64,000 nt of DNA. Origin: Serinus canaria. Taxonomy: Eukaryota > Chordata > Aves > Passeriformes > Fringillidae. Within the stretch, counting starts at the first letter, position 1, and each line of letters opens with the position of its first letter. The translations under genes and the position numbers were made by a program. The notes under the pieces are model-generated. The model had not been told where the DNA came from, did no database searches, and was given only the letters and a program-made list of their open reading frames with translations. The stretch covers positions 59,873,994 to 59,937,993 of the forward strand of contig NC_066316.1 in assembly GCF_022539315.1 (NCBI RefSeq), written 5' to 3'. This document shows positions 1-15,000 of this stretch, one piece after another.

Positions 1-2094
1 GGTTTTATCATGAGTTGATCCCAATAAATTCCCACTACTTTTCTCCCAGACTTTTTATGAAAGAAGAATTATCCACCCAGACACACTTGAGAAGGATTTC
101 CATATTGCCAGACTCCCTGCTCTCCATTCATGGTTACATCTTCTCACCCTTAAAATGAATGCACAGGAATTATTTGCAGTGCTAATTACAACTACCCTTT
201 TTCAGATTAAAAATCTAGCTGCAGTAGGGAAGAAGCAACTGTGAGAACATCAAGGTGCAGAATAAATATTTGAGCTAGATAATTTAAGTTGGTTTAGAAC
301 TGATTGTTAGTTGGCTACTTACTGTAAATCACAGGTGTCTCCACAGTGCCTTTTCATTTGCTGTTTTATTAAAAAAACAGGAGTTTCTGCTTGGTAAGGG
401 TAGGCCTCCAGGACACTACAGAGTTTATGCTAAAGTTAAAAGGAGGGCATGAAAGCATTGACTATGCATCAGGACATGAACTGCTATCAAAATCACACTC
501 TACTAGGTGGCACAAATATTTATGCAGCTATCAGCAAATTTAATTTAAATTAAATCCCACAGAAGTTAAGTAACTGCTTTCCTGGAAATCTATCTAGGCA
601 CAGGATGACCTTGTTTTTACTCAGGGTTCTTCTCATATGTTTCCATTCAATTAAAACTACTTCCCAACTCACTTAGTTATCTCCTTATTTGGATATGCTG
701 ATTCTCTATATTGCTTTTGTCTATTGCACAAATGCTTTCATCAGATTTTTTAAATCCATGTACCAGCATCAAGTTAGTGCAAAATTGTACAAAAGTTGGT
801 GAATTATTGCACTGATTTTTTTTTATATTCAGAGTGCAAGGACTGGAAGCAGTCTGAACTAGAGAGGCTGGGAATTCAGTAATTAATACCTGACCTAGAT
901 TATTAAAAGTTATCTCAGAACATTTACAACACCCTGGTGGCAACAGTAGAGCTAAGGCAATTATTTAATAAACATTGCTTTGGTCTGCTGAGGATCTACA
1001 AATAACTGACTGGTCATGTGCTGCTGAGAGGTTTCCAATTACTTCATCTTATGCAGAAAGCTAAAATATATAAACATTTCTTAATGGAAATTATATTTTC
1101 CACTGGAACAATATGCAGCCATGACTGCATGGAGCAGTGACCTTTGCAATCATGAGCTGAGTCTAACAACGTATATAAATTATGTGCTTTGACTTAAAGA
1201 TTATAGTTTGGAAAGCTGATGTTTTATAACCTGCCACATCAAGCATTTTAATTACTCACATATAAACACTTCTGTCATGTGTAAACCCTTATTTACAAAT
1301 TATACTGACTGTAGTTTCCTTATAGTTATGTTACACACAGGACACTGTATCTTAGTTTCATTTGTAATTGAGAAAAACGACAAGCTATTATTTTTGTGAG
1401 CTGTCTCCCTGACTGGAGATCTGGGAGTTATTGCACAGGATATCCAGCTTGTCTGTATAGGCCTCTATCATAAATTCAATACCAGAGGGACAATAGGATT
1501 TCCTGTGTTTAAGCTTCCTTTGTACTGTAAAATTTTAAATAAGTGTAACTGCACAGTAAACTGTCCAGTGCAGACTGTCAAAGATAATTCCAACATAAAT
1601 TACAGCCTAAAGTACTTCTCATGAAGGGGGCAGGATTTGGTCCCTTTCATTAAGCTTTGGTCATCATTTAAAATAATTTTTCTAAGCTGAATATTTTCAG
1701 GTTAAACTGGGAACTACATGGATCCTAGCCCCATCTAATATTATATACCATATTTAGGGATGATATTCCCAGTGTTCCTCCACTGTCAGTGGAGAAGCAG
1801 AGTGTATCCCTAAATTCATGTAGAGCATAAGTTAATGCTATGAACTGTCCTCTGTGGGAACTTGCTTCTCCTCTGGTTACACAGGGAGTAATCAAAACTG
1901 CCTTGTGAACTTAACACACCAGAACAGACCTAATTATTTGGCAAGATTTCTGCATCTCCCATCTAGGAAGTTGGTTTGATAAAGTGCATGGTGAGCCAGA
2001 AAATCACAACTGTGTGAACTGTTCACAACAGTTTTCTCTAGTGACTCTCATCCTGCCAAACAACTAATGTGGTTTGAAGTTTTTGCACACTCAC

Positions 2095-2300
2095 CTAGAT
2101 GTGTGTAGACTGCAATGAGGTCTTTGCTCAGTCTCCTCTTCTCCAGACTGACCAAACTGAGTGACCTCAGCTGCTCTTCATATCCCTCCCCCTCAAAGCC
2201 CTTCACCACTTCATTGCTCTCCTCTGGATACTTTCTAGTAGATTTATATCCTACTTATGTTGTGGTACCCAAAACTGCACACTACTCGAGTACTCTTTAA
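2095..2300 (-). repeat. CR1 LINE fragment
   Basis: The plus strand reads as the reverse complement of the non-coding 3' region of a CR1 non-LTR retrotransposon: CAGTCTCCTCTTCTCCAGACT, then CTGCTCTTCATATCCCTCCC, then a GCACACTACTCGAGTACT end. It is 5'-truncated and moderately diverged, as usual for bird CR1 copies. Identification is from recalled consensus. Confidence 0.85.
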
Positions 2301-3160
2301 TAGTTTCTCTTAATTCAACAGCATAATATGGCAATACCAGTGGCCCCAAAACTAGAGAACAGAGCAATTCCTAGATTAATAAAACAAACATGTCCTTAAA
2401 GTACTTATGTGAACAATAATTCTGAAAGTGTAGCTCAAAAACTATTTTGCAAACTTTTGTTTTCATTTTTAGTCATCTGTGTATCTAAAACTGATTCAAT
2501 CCAAGTGCCATCATATGGCTGAATAAAGAATTTTGTATGTTGAGTTTTGGCCCAAGCACTATTTTATTACCTCGGTTTCAGCCTACTGGAATGAGGGGTT
2601 CATGAAAATTATTATTAAAGTGCTTAGGCCCTCATTTCAGTATAGTTATAGCTCTTGACTCAATAGAGTATCATTTTACAGTAAAATAAGGAAGTATATT
2701 ATACTTTAGGAGCATTTAAAATTGTCTAAAGTAATAGTTGTAAGTCCTAATACACTGTGCAAGACTTTTACCAAACTAAGAAACAGACATAAATTAGTAC
2801 CATATTGTACACATGTTGATGAAGATAATATCCTGCCAAGTATGAAAATGTCATCCTAAAATAGAAAACCACATTTCCTCAGGATATTGATCTAGCTTAG
2901 CTAGACCCCATAAAAGACGGAAAAGTGGATAATGTAACTTCAGACATGAGAAGTTATTAAGTGAATTGACTGCTGGAGCAGGACCTAATCCTGAGTCCCT
3001 ACAGAATGAGAATTTCTCAGGTCAGATTGTTTTTATAGCTCTAATCTAATGCAGTGCACATTTGGGAAGGAGGAGGAACTCCAAAGTGAGTTACTTGCTG
3101 TGGTACCTGTGTCATGTATTTTTGCACAATTTGCTAACTTGCCTCACAAAGTCACATATC

Positions 3161-3193
3161 TGTTTTGTTTTGGTTTGGTTTTTTTTTTTTTTC
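3161..3193 (+). repeat. T-rich simple sequence
   Basis: TGTTTTGTTTTGGTTTGG followed by a run of T. On the minus strand it could be a degenerate poly(A) tail, but no element body is recognisable next to it. Confidence 0.85.
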
Positions 3194-3729
3194 TGGAACT
3201 CCACAACACCCTTTGAACATTTTTGTAGACTTTATTTCTAGTCAAAGTGCTCTAACTGTTATTTCTGCTATGAAAGGGTTTGTTTTCAAGTCCATGGCAT
3301 TTTAATACTAAAAAAGCTTAATCAGCAACTTAACAGACATGTGAACCAAGATATGACCAACAACATTTAAAAATTAAATTCATTGTTAGACATTTATATG
3401 CTGGATCCTGAGTTACAAGAAGCAGCAGCAGTTGCTCAGTGGAACTGTGTTCAGCAACTGAAAATTGCCATCTGCAACTTGGGATGTCTACAGGAATACA
3501 CAAGACAGCACCAATGCAGAGTTGCTACTGAACCAGTATGCAGTTTAGAACAAAAATGACAATTCCACTTTGAGGACACACACTGTCATCCCTGTGGCCA
3601 AGAGAAAGACATTTAAACTTTAGGACAAGACATTAGAAAATGCAGCACATCTTCTCTGTTTCATAACTTATGTTGATGGTATGCAAAATATCATTAATTG
3701 GTGCATCTTCAAAAGGAGTATGGTCAGTA

Positions 3730-3770
3730 TTAGTCACCAGCTCTACCACAGCTGAGGAGCTGGTGACTAA
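3730..3770. repeat. Perfect 14-bp inverted repeat, 13-nt loop
   Basis: TTAGTCACCAGCTC (3730-3743) pairs exactly with GAGCTGGTGACTAA (3757-3770). Confidence 0.95.
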
Positions 3771-6700
3771 AAAGGATGAGGGCATGATCACATATAATTT
3801 TCTACCATATAGAATGAAGTATTCACTTCATTCCTGCAATAAAACTGAGACACCATAAACTGGGAAAAGCATTTTTTGTACCACTATTTTTCTTGCATGG
3901 GCCCGCTCAAGAAAAACCAGAATATGCCTTGAAAAGTAGTTGCATTAATTCTTTTTTCTGTATCCTCCTATGATTCAACTTGATCTGATTTATTGCTTCC
4001 CTTTCTTCAACCCTATCCAGCTATTTTAGTACTGGCTCAGATCACTTTCCAGGGCTCACCTCTTTTGATATACTCCAGTACAAAAATAGAGTATGTGATG
4101 CAATCACATAAATTAGAAGATTGATAAGAATATGTTGTTCATTTATTTTCATACTAACCTGAATCAAGAGCATGCTTAAAAATTCTAAAAGTGTTAATAC
4201 CAAGGACATGCAGATTCTAATCACTGCTAACATAATTGTTTTAAACAATTAGCAGATTAGAATGTGAAGACAGAAATAACTCATCCCTGAAAAACAGACA
4301 TTTAAAAGGATTTTCCTACGATATAATCACAAAATATCTTCCTTCTTTCTGATGAGTTTCAAATGCAATAGACAGGAATTTACAACATAGCCTGACTGAA
4401 CAAGAAGCAAACAATAGTTTGTGCCTGCAGTTCTTTCATGAAGTCCAGATCATTTTGCCTCCAGGCCAGTTATCTGAATTGCCAGCGTAAATTTTGACTT
4501 TCCTTTACAAACCATTTTTTAGGGACCTCTCAAAATCAAATAAAAATGGTAGAGGGCAGGACACAGAGTGGGCTTCCACAGAACCAGACTTGGTGTTTCA
4601 AACAAAACCTTCCTTTATTTGTTTATCATGTGATAAAAATTTTAATGTGCATTTAGGATGAATAAAGACCATTAAAACCAAAGATACACCATGAGCTCAG
4701 AGGTACCCAGGCTACAGGCTTGAGGTTATGAGAGTACGTGATGAAGTATCACTATACCCTAACCTGCTTACACTCTTCCCTTGGCACTTACTGACCATTG
4801 TGATTATAAAGAGGCTGCTGGGCTGGCTGGACTTTCCTGTGGTGCAGTTTAGATACTGTTATATCCTCAAACTTTGTCTTTTCCTAAGAAATATACTAAC
4901 GGTTTATGATTCTATGTAAAGAACTGAGAAGTATAAACCTTTGTTTTGGTGCCTTATGAATATAATAACTACATACTCTGAAAGTAATGTATTAACATGT
5001 ATCTCTCTGTTTTCTCTGAGGAAAAAAAACCCAAAAACTACTTGGCAGATTGACACTGCAGGGTGAATCCTGTTTGCAATTTAATGGTTTATTACAGATT
5101 GTGCTTCCATTTCCTTCAGTATTGCAGGTGGAAGTTCTTCAGAGCCACTGCAGAATAGTTTGTACTGATTCACAGAATACCTAGTATAGATGCAGATCAA
5201 AGATCTGTAATAAAGTAACAACTGCGTGTAAGTAAATCCGATACTGATTGAGATCCAATGGGAGGATTTCTGCCTTAGCAATCTTAAGATACAAAAAACT
5301 GCCCACAAAAATGACAGGCACTTATAACTACTCTTCATTTTCTTGCTAGTTGGCCACATGAGAATTAGATCACACGTAAGCATGGATTTACACTCTTCCT
5401 AGTTAGAATCTCCTTCTGAATTCCACCTTTTCCTTTCTTCCCTCCCTGAAAACAAAGAACTCCGTGGGCTCATGTGATGTTTTTAGACCACTTTTTAACA
5501 ACATAATTGTTTCTAAAGCTTGCAGCAATTTGAATTTCCCTGCGGTGAGCTGACACAAAAACTAACAAGGAAAAAATAAATAAGTTAACTTATTAATTAA
5601 TAAAGAGAAGCTACTAAAAGTCCTCATAGAGCTTACAATTCCAAAGCAGCCTTATGGACAACCATAAGAGCCTTGGGAAGTTTGAGATCAGTGAACATGC
5701 CATGTACTCCTAGCAGGAGCTACCTGCCTGATGGGGTGGTTTTATGCTGGCTCCTGATGGGATGCTGAATGGTGTCCCAAGCAGAGGTACTCATCAGGGT
5801 AGCTCAAGTCACTGAGTATTCCCATTTCTGTTCACACTGCCAGGATAATAAAGCACACCAATTAAAAAATGTTTGCTTAATTGCTATTGCCATTCTGCTG
5901 GGATTTCTACTTCAGATTCTTGGTACACAGAAGAAAAGAAACTATTTCTGGCCTTTTGGGCTCTATTCAGGCTTTTTTTTTTTCCTACTCTCAGTATTTT
6001 ACATAAACCATATATCTGTATTTCTATTGAAGTGGTTAAGAATGCTTTTGCCACTCTGGTCAAATTTTCCTGATGGTCCCAGATTGCCCAAAGCACGTGC
6101 ACAGTTAACCAGGGTGGGTACATAAATCTGTGGTACTGATTACACATTTTTACCGACTGAGTTAATGAATAAAATTTAGTTTTAGTGTCCCTCCTATTAC
6201 TCATTCATTTGGTATTCATTGTTTCAACACTGACCATAATGATACCCATTAGGTTTTAAAATGGACGTCATTTATCCTTCCATAAGAATTCCATCATAAT
6301 TCAGCAAGACAGCATTCTACTCATTATGATGGATCTTTCCATTAATAAGGTGAATTTGTGTCCACATTATCCAATGTAATATCTGCTGCATTCAAGCATT
6401 AATTAACATCCACTTATTTTAAAGTGGTAGTCACTACCTGCCTAGAGCAGGAAATAAATCCTGAATTGTAAACTTAAATTCCCCACATTCTTCAAGCAAA
6501 GTGAAGACATTTCATTAATACCTAATGTTTTCAGGGCTTTATGAAATGCTGCAGCCAAAGCATATGTGCCCTAGTATTTATGAAAACTGGGCTTTCCCAT
6601 GTTAGAAAGCAGCATGCTGTTAACAGGCAAGAAGCCCTGGGATATCATTTTCAAAGGCACGGCTGACTGCAGCCACTTTGTAGTGATTTCTGCTGCTGTT

Positions 6701-8134
6701 CTGAGCATTGCAGAACAATCTCAGGTTCCTAAAAAGTGAATGAGAGAATGGGTTTTCAGCTCTCTGAAGATTTTCATATTTGAATATGAAACTAAACTTA
6801 TGTTGTGGAAATGTCAGAAGGACTTCAACAGGTCAGATCAAAATCTCTTTAGACTAAGGCTTTCTCTCCAAACACAAGAAAAATTTCATAATGTTACTAA
6901 GAAAATAATCTGTCATCTTCAATTCAAATGATTCAAACTGCCCCAAATTTCTGTATTTGAAAAATATAGCCTTCTGCTGTGTGGCAGCGCAGAATATCAC
7001 TACATATTCGAAATATCTTTAATGCATAAATGGATGTAAATTGGCAAATTTTAAATGGAAATTAAAAATAAAACATGCAAAATACATACAGGAAACCTAC
7101 ATAAGAATTTAAATTAGATTTTCTGGGTTAAAAACACCAGAAATCTTTTGAAGAAAACAAAGGAATACTTTTTTATGGATCTACTATAACGTTTTACTTT
7201 AGCTGCTTGTCATGAAACATTTCATGGATCTATAGAACAACCATTTTCTAAATGCAGCATTTAGCCACACAAAATACCAAAAGACAGCCTGAAAGAAATA
7301 TCACATAAAAATCTCAACAGGAAGTCAAAGGTGCATTACATTTTGGAACATAAAATGTGATCTGAGTAAAGTTACTTCTCTGTACAATACATCGACAGAT
7401 AATTGCCCAGAATTATCTTACTTCTCAAAAACAAGTATATAAAAAACCCTTCACAGTACTGGAACACAAAGTAGACAAAGTATCTAAATAATAATTTACA
7501 AGAAAAGTATTTCAATCTAAGTTATTCATATTTGCCTAGAATAATGCTCTCACAGACAGCAAAGTACATAAATGGCAGACTGAAAGCACACTATAGTCAG
7601 TAATAATATTTATAAACACATATAAATTAGGTGAAAAGCTGCTGCTTTCATTATTTTAAATAAAAAAACTCATAATTTTCTTTTCCACCACAAAAACTTG
7701 CATTGAAAGCTGGGAAGCTTTTTTCTTATGACATTTCAATTTTGCCTGTAACTTTCAGAAAAACATTAGATTTTTAATTAAGTAAATTGAATTAAGAACC
7801 GTGTTGGGTAATACATTTTCAAACAGGTTTCACAGATTGATGAGGCCACCCCTGAATGGTGAATGCACTTCTATTTGATTCAAAATTGAGACAGTGCAGG
7901 GACAGTCAAGAGAGACTCTGAGATTTGGAGAGCTCTTTTGCCTATCCCAAATCTTTTCAGCTATCATTTATTTTCCTTGAATATTACAAGCATAACCATG
8001 TTTTGTTTCATGCAGCTCTGGGAAGGCCTGGTAATGAGTCTGGTGATTTACTGATAGAATCATCTATTTGATCACACTTATGGTAGGAAAAAGAGATTCT
8101 GAGTTATCCTGGAACCATTAAGGTTCTAAAGCAC

Positions 8135-8490
8135 CTCTGTGATGAGTATCATTCATCAGTGTAATGCTGCCAGGTCCACCACTAATCCATGTCTCTAATC
8201 ACCCCATCTACACATTTTTAAACATTTATTTCCTAGGATGGTGATTCCACTGCTTCCCTGAGCAGTTTGTTCCAATGCTAGACCACTCTTTCAGTGAAGA
8301 AATATTTCCAAATCTTTAACCTACACCCCCTCTAGCACAACCTGATGCCCTTTCCTCTCGTCCTGTCATGTGTTACCTGAGAGAAAAGACCCATGGCCAC
8401 CTCTTTATATCCTCCTTTAAGGTTGTTATAGAATGAAGTAAGGTCCCTCTGAGCTTTTTCTCCAGGATAAACAACTCAAATTTGTTACCA
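8135..8490 (-). repeat. CR1 LINE fragment
   Basis: This is the reverse complement of the CR1 3' region. It shows the GATGGTGATTCCACTGCTTC block, a TTCAGTGAAGAAATATTTCC block, and a CCTTTCCTCTCGTCCTGTCA block in the order expected for a minus-strand copy. It is a truncated fossil with no coding capacity. Family is recalled, not searched. Confidence 0.88.
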
Positions 8491-9791
8491 AATGTTAGGA
8501 TTTTTCCTCTATTGCAAGTGTCTGCTCAGAAACAAAGGAAGAAAGTTGTAGTGACATTTCCTCAAAGGCACACTGCAGTTACTCAGACAACTCCAAAAAC
8601 GCCTAAGAGGATCACACTTTCCAAATTCAGAAACAAAGTATCTCTCTGTGATGTTTCAAATAGAAAATCTGAGAATGTTTACTGAAAAAAGCCAAAGAAG
8701 TATTTTAATGAACCATTGCCAGCTAGCTCAAACATAAAAGCTTGAGAGTTTTTTGAAAAAAGTTGCCCTGATCATTCCTCTATTTAATTTTCTGTAATTT
8801 TTAATCTCATGTGGCAGTTTTTATTCTCTTTCATCCTTTGTGTTACACATTCATATTTTTGTTCAACAGATGAGATGCATGTATGAAGTGATTTTTATTC
8901 AAATGTATAAGTATACTTATGACCTATTTGATATAGAACAAAAGACACAGAACAGTGACAAATCTGGATTTTGTGCATCTACCTGAGCTGATACATCACC
9001 TATGAAAGAGAGGAAAAATTCACTGGGCCTCCTAGCACTGAAGCTGAAACTCGGCAAAAAACCCGTAGAAAGTTCTTTCTGAAAAAGAACTTTTCCTCAC
9101 AGCAGACTAAACAGAATTAGCTCACACATTAAAGTAATAAGACACAGCTGACCAAACAATGTATCTATTTATTTGATTATCTTTAAAGGCATCTGTTGTT
9201 ACAAACCTAATTCTAATTTAAAAAAATGTGGCTTCGGTCCACCAGCTTTATTACTTCAGAGTGCTTAGGTTTATTAAGCTAGGAAATCTTTCCATACCTA
9301 ATAAGAATAGAATACTGATCTATTATTTCCTTTTTCATTTCACTTTTTTAACTTTTCCATCTGGTTTTTTTTTTTAACTTGGCAAACATTTACAATTACT
9401 AGATATGTGCAGAGCTCTGTATTGTTGCATTTAATTTAAAATATGTAAGAAGAAAAAGTTCTTCTCCAATATGACAGACTTTGATCATCTAGGCTTCAAA
9501 TAACTTCAAAGTAAATGAAACAGTGTGTTGTGGTTTTTCTGGAGCACAGAAGATACAATATTGATGGAAAACTACAGATTACTATTCCCTATATTTATAT
9601 CCATTAATATTTCTGCAAACAAGCTACCTAGTTCACGGCAAAACAAACCTAGAATTGTCTGAAGTTTTGCCTTAGTAAAACTTCACATGGTCAAGTATGT
9701 GCTGCAGTGAGGGAGAGCTCACCAGAGTAAATGCCAGGAAACCTTCTGGTAGGAAGAGAGGCACAGTCATGGAGAGGATTGCTGTACTGAC

Positions 9792-9818
9792 TGGCTAATT
9801 TGGCTAATTGGCTAATTT
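9792..9818 (+). repeat. TGGCTAATT tandem repeat, 3 copies
   Basis: Two exact 9-bp units and a third lacking the first T. Confidence 0.92.
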
Positions 9819-12017
9819 GCACAGCCTGAAGTCTTTTGTTTAAGGGACCGCTCACGCCAGGTCACACCTTCAGAGCTATCCTACAGATAACTGAGACCTG
9901 GTTCAGGAATATATAGAGCCATTTCTCTTCTTCAATTTAATTTTAAAAACTGAATCATAACAAAAATAATCTTTTAAGATGTTAAACTGAAGGGATGTAT
10001 CTCTGGCACTGTCATTTTTAATTAATAAAGCACACTTGAAATCCTCAACATAACAAAAAAAGCCTAGAAGAAAATTGACACAGAAAGTTGTTAAAATGAC
10101 TGCCTTCACTGTGAAAAATTTTCCTGTCTCTAAAATGAATTAAACTAGCCAAGGAATTGATCCAGAAGTGTCAGGTGTTTAATGATATTTAATACTTACA
10201 GCTTCAAAAACTTGTAATAAAATAATGAAAAATATTGATAATGTTACAGTTCTTCTATCTTGCCCATTTTTCTGAGGAAGTTAGCTCTGGAAAATAAAGT
10301 GATGGAGCTAAGAGGGCCAAACATACATCACTCTCTGCAATCAGAAAACAAAAAAAAAGGATTAACCCGCATCACAACAGAGAGTGCCTGTGAAACTGAA
10401 AAGGAATGTAAATACCAATCACAAATTCATCCAGCCATCTCAGGAGACAGGGGTGGTACAGCATGTATTGTCAGAAACATTCTAGCAAAATATGGAATGT
10501 TAAGGCAGGCTCACAAAAGAACCCCACAAAAACACAAAACAACCTCACCAAAAATAAGTCCAAATCCATTCATTCAGGTAAAACAATCATCTGTGTCTAC
10601 TCATGCATGCCATCTGCTCTTGCTGCTGCCACTTCTGTCAATCTGAAGTTGATAGGTAATGGCCCTGTGATTCAGGGAAACTGCTGAAGTGTGTACTCAG
10701 GCTTCAGTTTGAGAGATGGGTTCATTTATCATCACAATAAGCTATTAACATTGATAGGTCACAATGCACTGAAGAGACAGCCTAATTGGCTCAACTCAGC
10801 TCTGCATGTGCCTCTAGGAGAGGACTGCTGCTTTGCAGGTAATATTCCATCATCCAACAAACCACCTGTTTAATAATTCATTGCAGCTCAGCTTAGGGTT
10901 CCAGCACATGATTATCTCTTCCATATGCCAAGTACTGAGGTCTTAGCCCTTTTGTATCTTGGGTGCAAGAAGACAAATACAAATTCATTCTACAGTTATG
11001 GTAATCCACATTTCTAAAAACTTTACTGAATAATTAAAATTCCCATTTTCTAAAGAAATATTTTTCTTTAAAAAGAAATTTTATTTCTGTATAAATTAAA
11101 TCTAATTTAAAAATTAAATAATAATTAAATAGAATATTTCTTTATTTCTGTATAAAGCTAGGGTGTCTCTCTGGAAAATAAAATCTCTTCTGCCATCATT
11201 CTCTTCTATTAAAGATCATGTTGAATTATGCAAACTTACTAGGAATGTTAAGTAATGGATCTCATGTTGCTTTTGAGAGATTTCACAAAGCAGCATGAGT
11301 CCATTCAGAGTAGTCAGGGTAGATGAGACATGGGATAGTGTATATGAGACACAGGATCTACAGGATTTAAAGGATGCTTCATACTCCATTCAGGTATTAG
11401 ATCAAAACATGATACTCAGTATTAATATGCTTAGAATGATGACTCTATGAAAACACAAGTTAAAACTAAGCAAATAATTCAAACTTCTGATGACTACTGT
11501 GCGACTTACTTGTCAGTTCTGGTTACCATTCCATTATTCATTTCCTTGGCTGCTTATCACAGCCATAATGAGTACTGCTATCCATAAACTAACACAAAAC
11601 ATAATAAAAAAGCATTACTTTGTCTACACTTTGAATATCAGTTTGGATTTTCTTTCACTAATGATATCTTAATTGAATTTCTGTGATTATCAACCATTTA
11701 TACCACCTTTACGTCTTCTGTACTCTTGTTAGTAATGCTGCTTTGTGTTTGAAAAATCAGCGACTCCTGCCAATATTTTGTTTTACAAACACACAACCTT
11801 TTTGTTAATCACAATTGATGTAAAATGCTGTTTACCAAGTTAGTTGGATTAGGTCTCCCAGATCTGTGAATTGATAAAAAATTCCCATAACACCCATACA
11901 ATAAAATATGAGTCCCATAAATCCACACACACAGACTTCCTAATTGCATGAGCATACGGGTGATTAGCACTTGGATCTGGGCACTGGCGCTACACCTGTT
12001 TGGTTTTAAAACTTCAT

Positions 12018-12041
12018 ATTGACACAAGGCATTGTGTCAAT
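12018..12041. repeat. Perfect 10-bp inverted repeat, 4-nt loop
   Basis: ATTGACACAA and TTGTGTCAAT flank GGCA. It is a short hairpin without a following T-run and is likely chance or snap-back in origin. Confidence 0.9.
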
Positions 12042-15000
12042 TCAGTTTAGGAACCAAAACTTAGTTTCTAAGGGCAGATGTAGAATAGCAAGGCTAATTC
12101 CTAGATGTAAAATGGAAACAACAGAATTTATCCATCTTGTAGAGAAGCTGCGTGTAAGGACAATCTTGAGATTATCAGATGCTACTGAGCACATCAGACT
12201 TCAAAAACAATATAGTACAGATTGAAAATACAACAAATGGTTTGTGCTAAAGGCTGTTTCCCTTGTGCACCATCAGAAATTCTCAGTATTTCTGCCCTGC
12301 TGCATACTGCCTTTTTGACACGGAAAGCAAAATGGAACACCACAGAATTACAGAACTAAAGCTCAGTGGCATCATGCAGTGTTACTAATGCATTATATAA
12401 ACTCAACAATTTCAATTACATTCTATTTCAAGATTTTGTAAATCATTTAAATTTGAAGTAAATTATGGGGGGCAGGTAAATCAAACAGAAATTTTGCAGT
12501 TTATTTATTCATAAAGGGAAGTCTGGAAACTAAACATAAAACTAGCTCTTTATGGCTCTCAATATTTTGAGAATGACTTTTCAGTGGTTCTCAAGTATAC
12601 CCTTTTGGTGACGGCCATAAATTCCTTCATCACGTCCTGTATAACCCAATATGAACTAGATGTCTGGACTATAAATTCTCTCTGATTAATCTAAGTGAGT
12701 AAAACTTGATTAAACACTTTACTTACAGGTACCCTGTGATGAGCAAGGAACTCTAAATATAGTTTTCAAAGCAAACACTTATTTTGCTGATGAAGTATTT
12801 AGCATGCAGAGGAATGTATATAAGAGGAATGAAGTATAAGAAGAGCAAAATCCCTATGTATCCTCCCTTTCATAAATTTCAGTTTTCCTTTGCAGTGGTT
12901 AAGTAACCCCTATTCAATTCAGCTATGTCTAGCTTGGGAATCATCATCACCATATATCTTTGCTTGGTGATAAGCCTTCAGTACAAACCTCCAGATATAT
13001 AAATTCTTCCCAAGTCAAAGCCTTTTTTGTTTTTCTTCTGCTTCTTCAGACCCTTCATTATTTTAGTATTTGGGATCAAAGAAATCAGAGAGTAAGACTT
13101 TGCAAGCTGGAAAGCATATTCCCCCAATTTACTTCCTTCTTCATTATTTCCTAGCACCCCTCAGTGATCTCTCTCTAGCATTCACTTCCCTTCTTTTGTG
13201 AAACTGCTTTATTTTCTGCTTGTTTCTCCATTTTTCAACTGCCTCTATTGATTGAAACCCTTGCCTTCAAGGCAGACTTGGGTAAGCAGGTAACACAAAG
13301 GACACTTGCGATTTATGAAATAATTTCACCAACAGTAAATTTCCTCTTTTATCTAGGGTAGTGTAAGATGATTTTAGCACCAAGAAATTAAATGTAACAT
13401 GGGATACATGAAATACTGCAGTCAGTGTTCTCAGCTAGGCAGAGTCTGAGCCCTGTTTGAACCCATTTCCAAGGCTCAAAGAGGCTGTAACAGTCTACTG
13501 GGCATCCTTAGTTTCCTGGTAATCACAATAATGGCTGTACTTGAACCGTCCCAACAGGCTACCCAAGCATCATTAAAAGTATTAACGAGGAACAAAGTGG
13601 GCAAAATTTACTTATCTCTTGGTGGTTCTTTGTAGTCATGGGTAGCTGAGCCCCAAGGAGGACAGTACTAATACTGCTGCACTTTTTACTGGGGATCAAG
13701 CCAAATTTGGCAAGCCACAGCTGTGAAAGAATGCAGAGACCTAACCCTGTTCGTTTCATAGTGACAAACTGAAAGAATATTCCAATAAAAATAAAGAATC
13801 TAAACCAAATAATGAAATGCAACTTAAGTAAATTTCAAGAAAGCATCAGGTGTGGTTGAAATCCTTAAAACGTTTTGCTCTTCCCTTGGATGTCTGCTGT
13901 GTTTGTCTCATCTTTTCCATATCTAACTCTGCCTATTATCTCAATTTTTAGAAGCTATACTGAAATAAGTGCTAATAAAAGAAATGGCACATTTGGTATA
14001 AATTAAAGACACCTTCATACCATTGACTGAGTCTGATTACCATGGTGACTTGGTTTCAGTCAGGTCAGTTTAGATTGTGATTTAAAATAAAACAGAAATA
14101 TTTAGATCAGTTTAATATTACTTGTTATAAAAAGAAAAACATCAATAAACTAAAATATCTTTTTCTTAGAAGGATGCATTCCAATATGAAAGACAAAAGA
14201 TACTGAAGTTGCTCTATTTACAAAATTTATTTTTAATTTAGGTTTAATTGAATTGCTTTAATTTTCTGCCATGAGTTGGCTGTTGACTACTTAAAAAAAT
14301 CTGAAATTTGCAGCAACTCTGAATATTCAGGGGTGATGAAGTACATTTCTTGTATACGACGTACTGTTGATGCCTATTACTGTTTCTTTTATAGATATGG
14401 GTAACATGCATATAACCCAACTATTTCATCCTACTCATATTTACAATATATTAAGAATCATTTAATGTCCCTCCAGAATTGATTCTGGTATGTTATCCCT
14501 TACACTTGAGGATCACATTAGTCCCTACTCTGTTCCAAATTTACTGTTGCAAGCTTGCAGATGTGCTTTGCTGCACATTCAAATCTGGTGCTGACACTTT
14601 CCTGTGCAGAGGGTAGAAAAAGGGCAAATTCATCATTAAATACTGACCTTACCATCACACAGTGAGCAGATGCCTCACACACTACCATTAGGTCACTAAA
14701 GGGTGACCTGCTTAAAATTGAACAACCCATATTCATTAGGGAACAAAATCTTCTCCTGATGGCCTAAACTGACCATAGAACCTGAAATATTGGGTTTTCC
14801 TACAAAGGTGCACAAATGGAGATCCCACCAGCTCACCTATGCTGCACTACTTTGCTTCCCCGACAATAAAAGCAATACAGACACATGATTGAAAAAAAAT
14901 CAATCTGTTGGCTGAATTTGACACAGCTGAGTGTTGGAATTCCCTAGGCTAGATTACTTTCATTAGGCCACATAATTTCAAAATCAACTGATGGTAAAAA

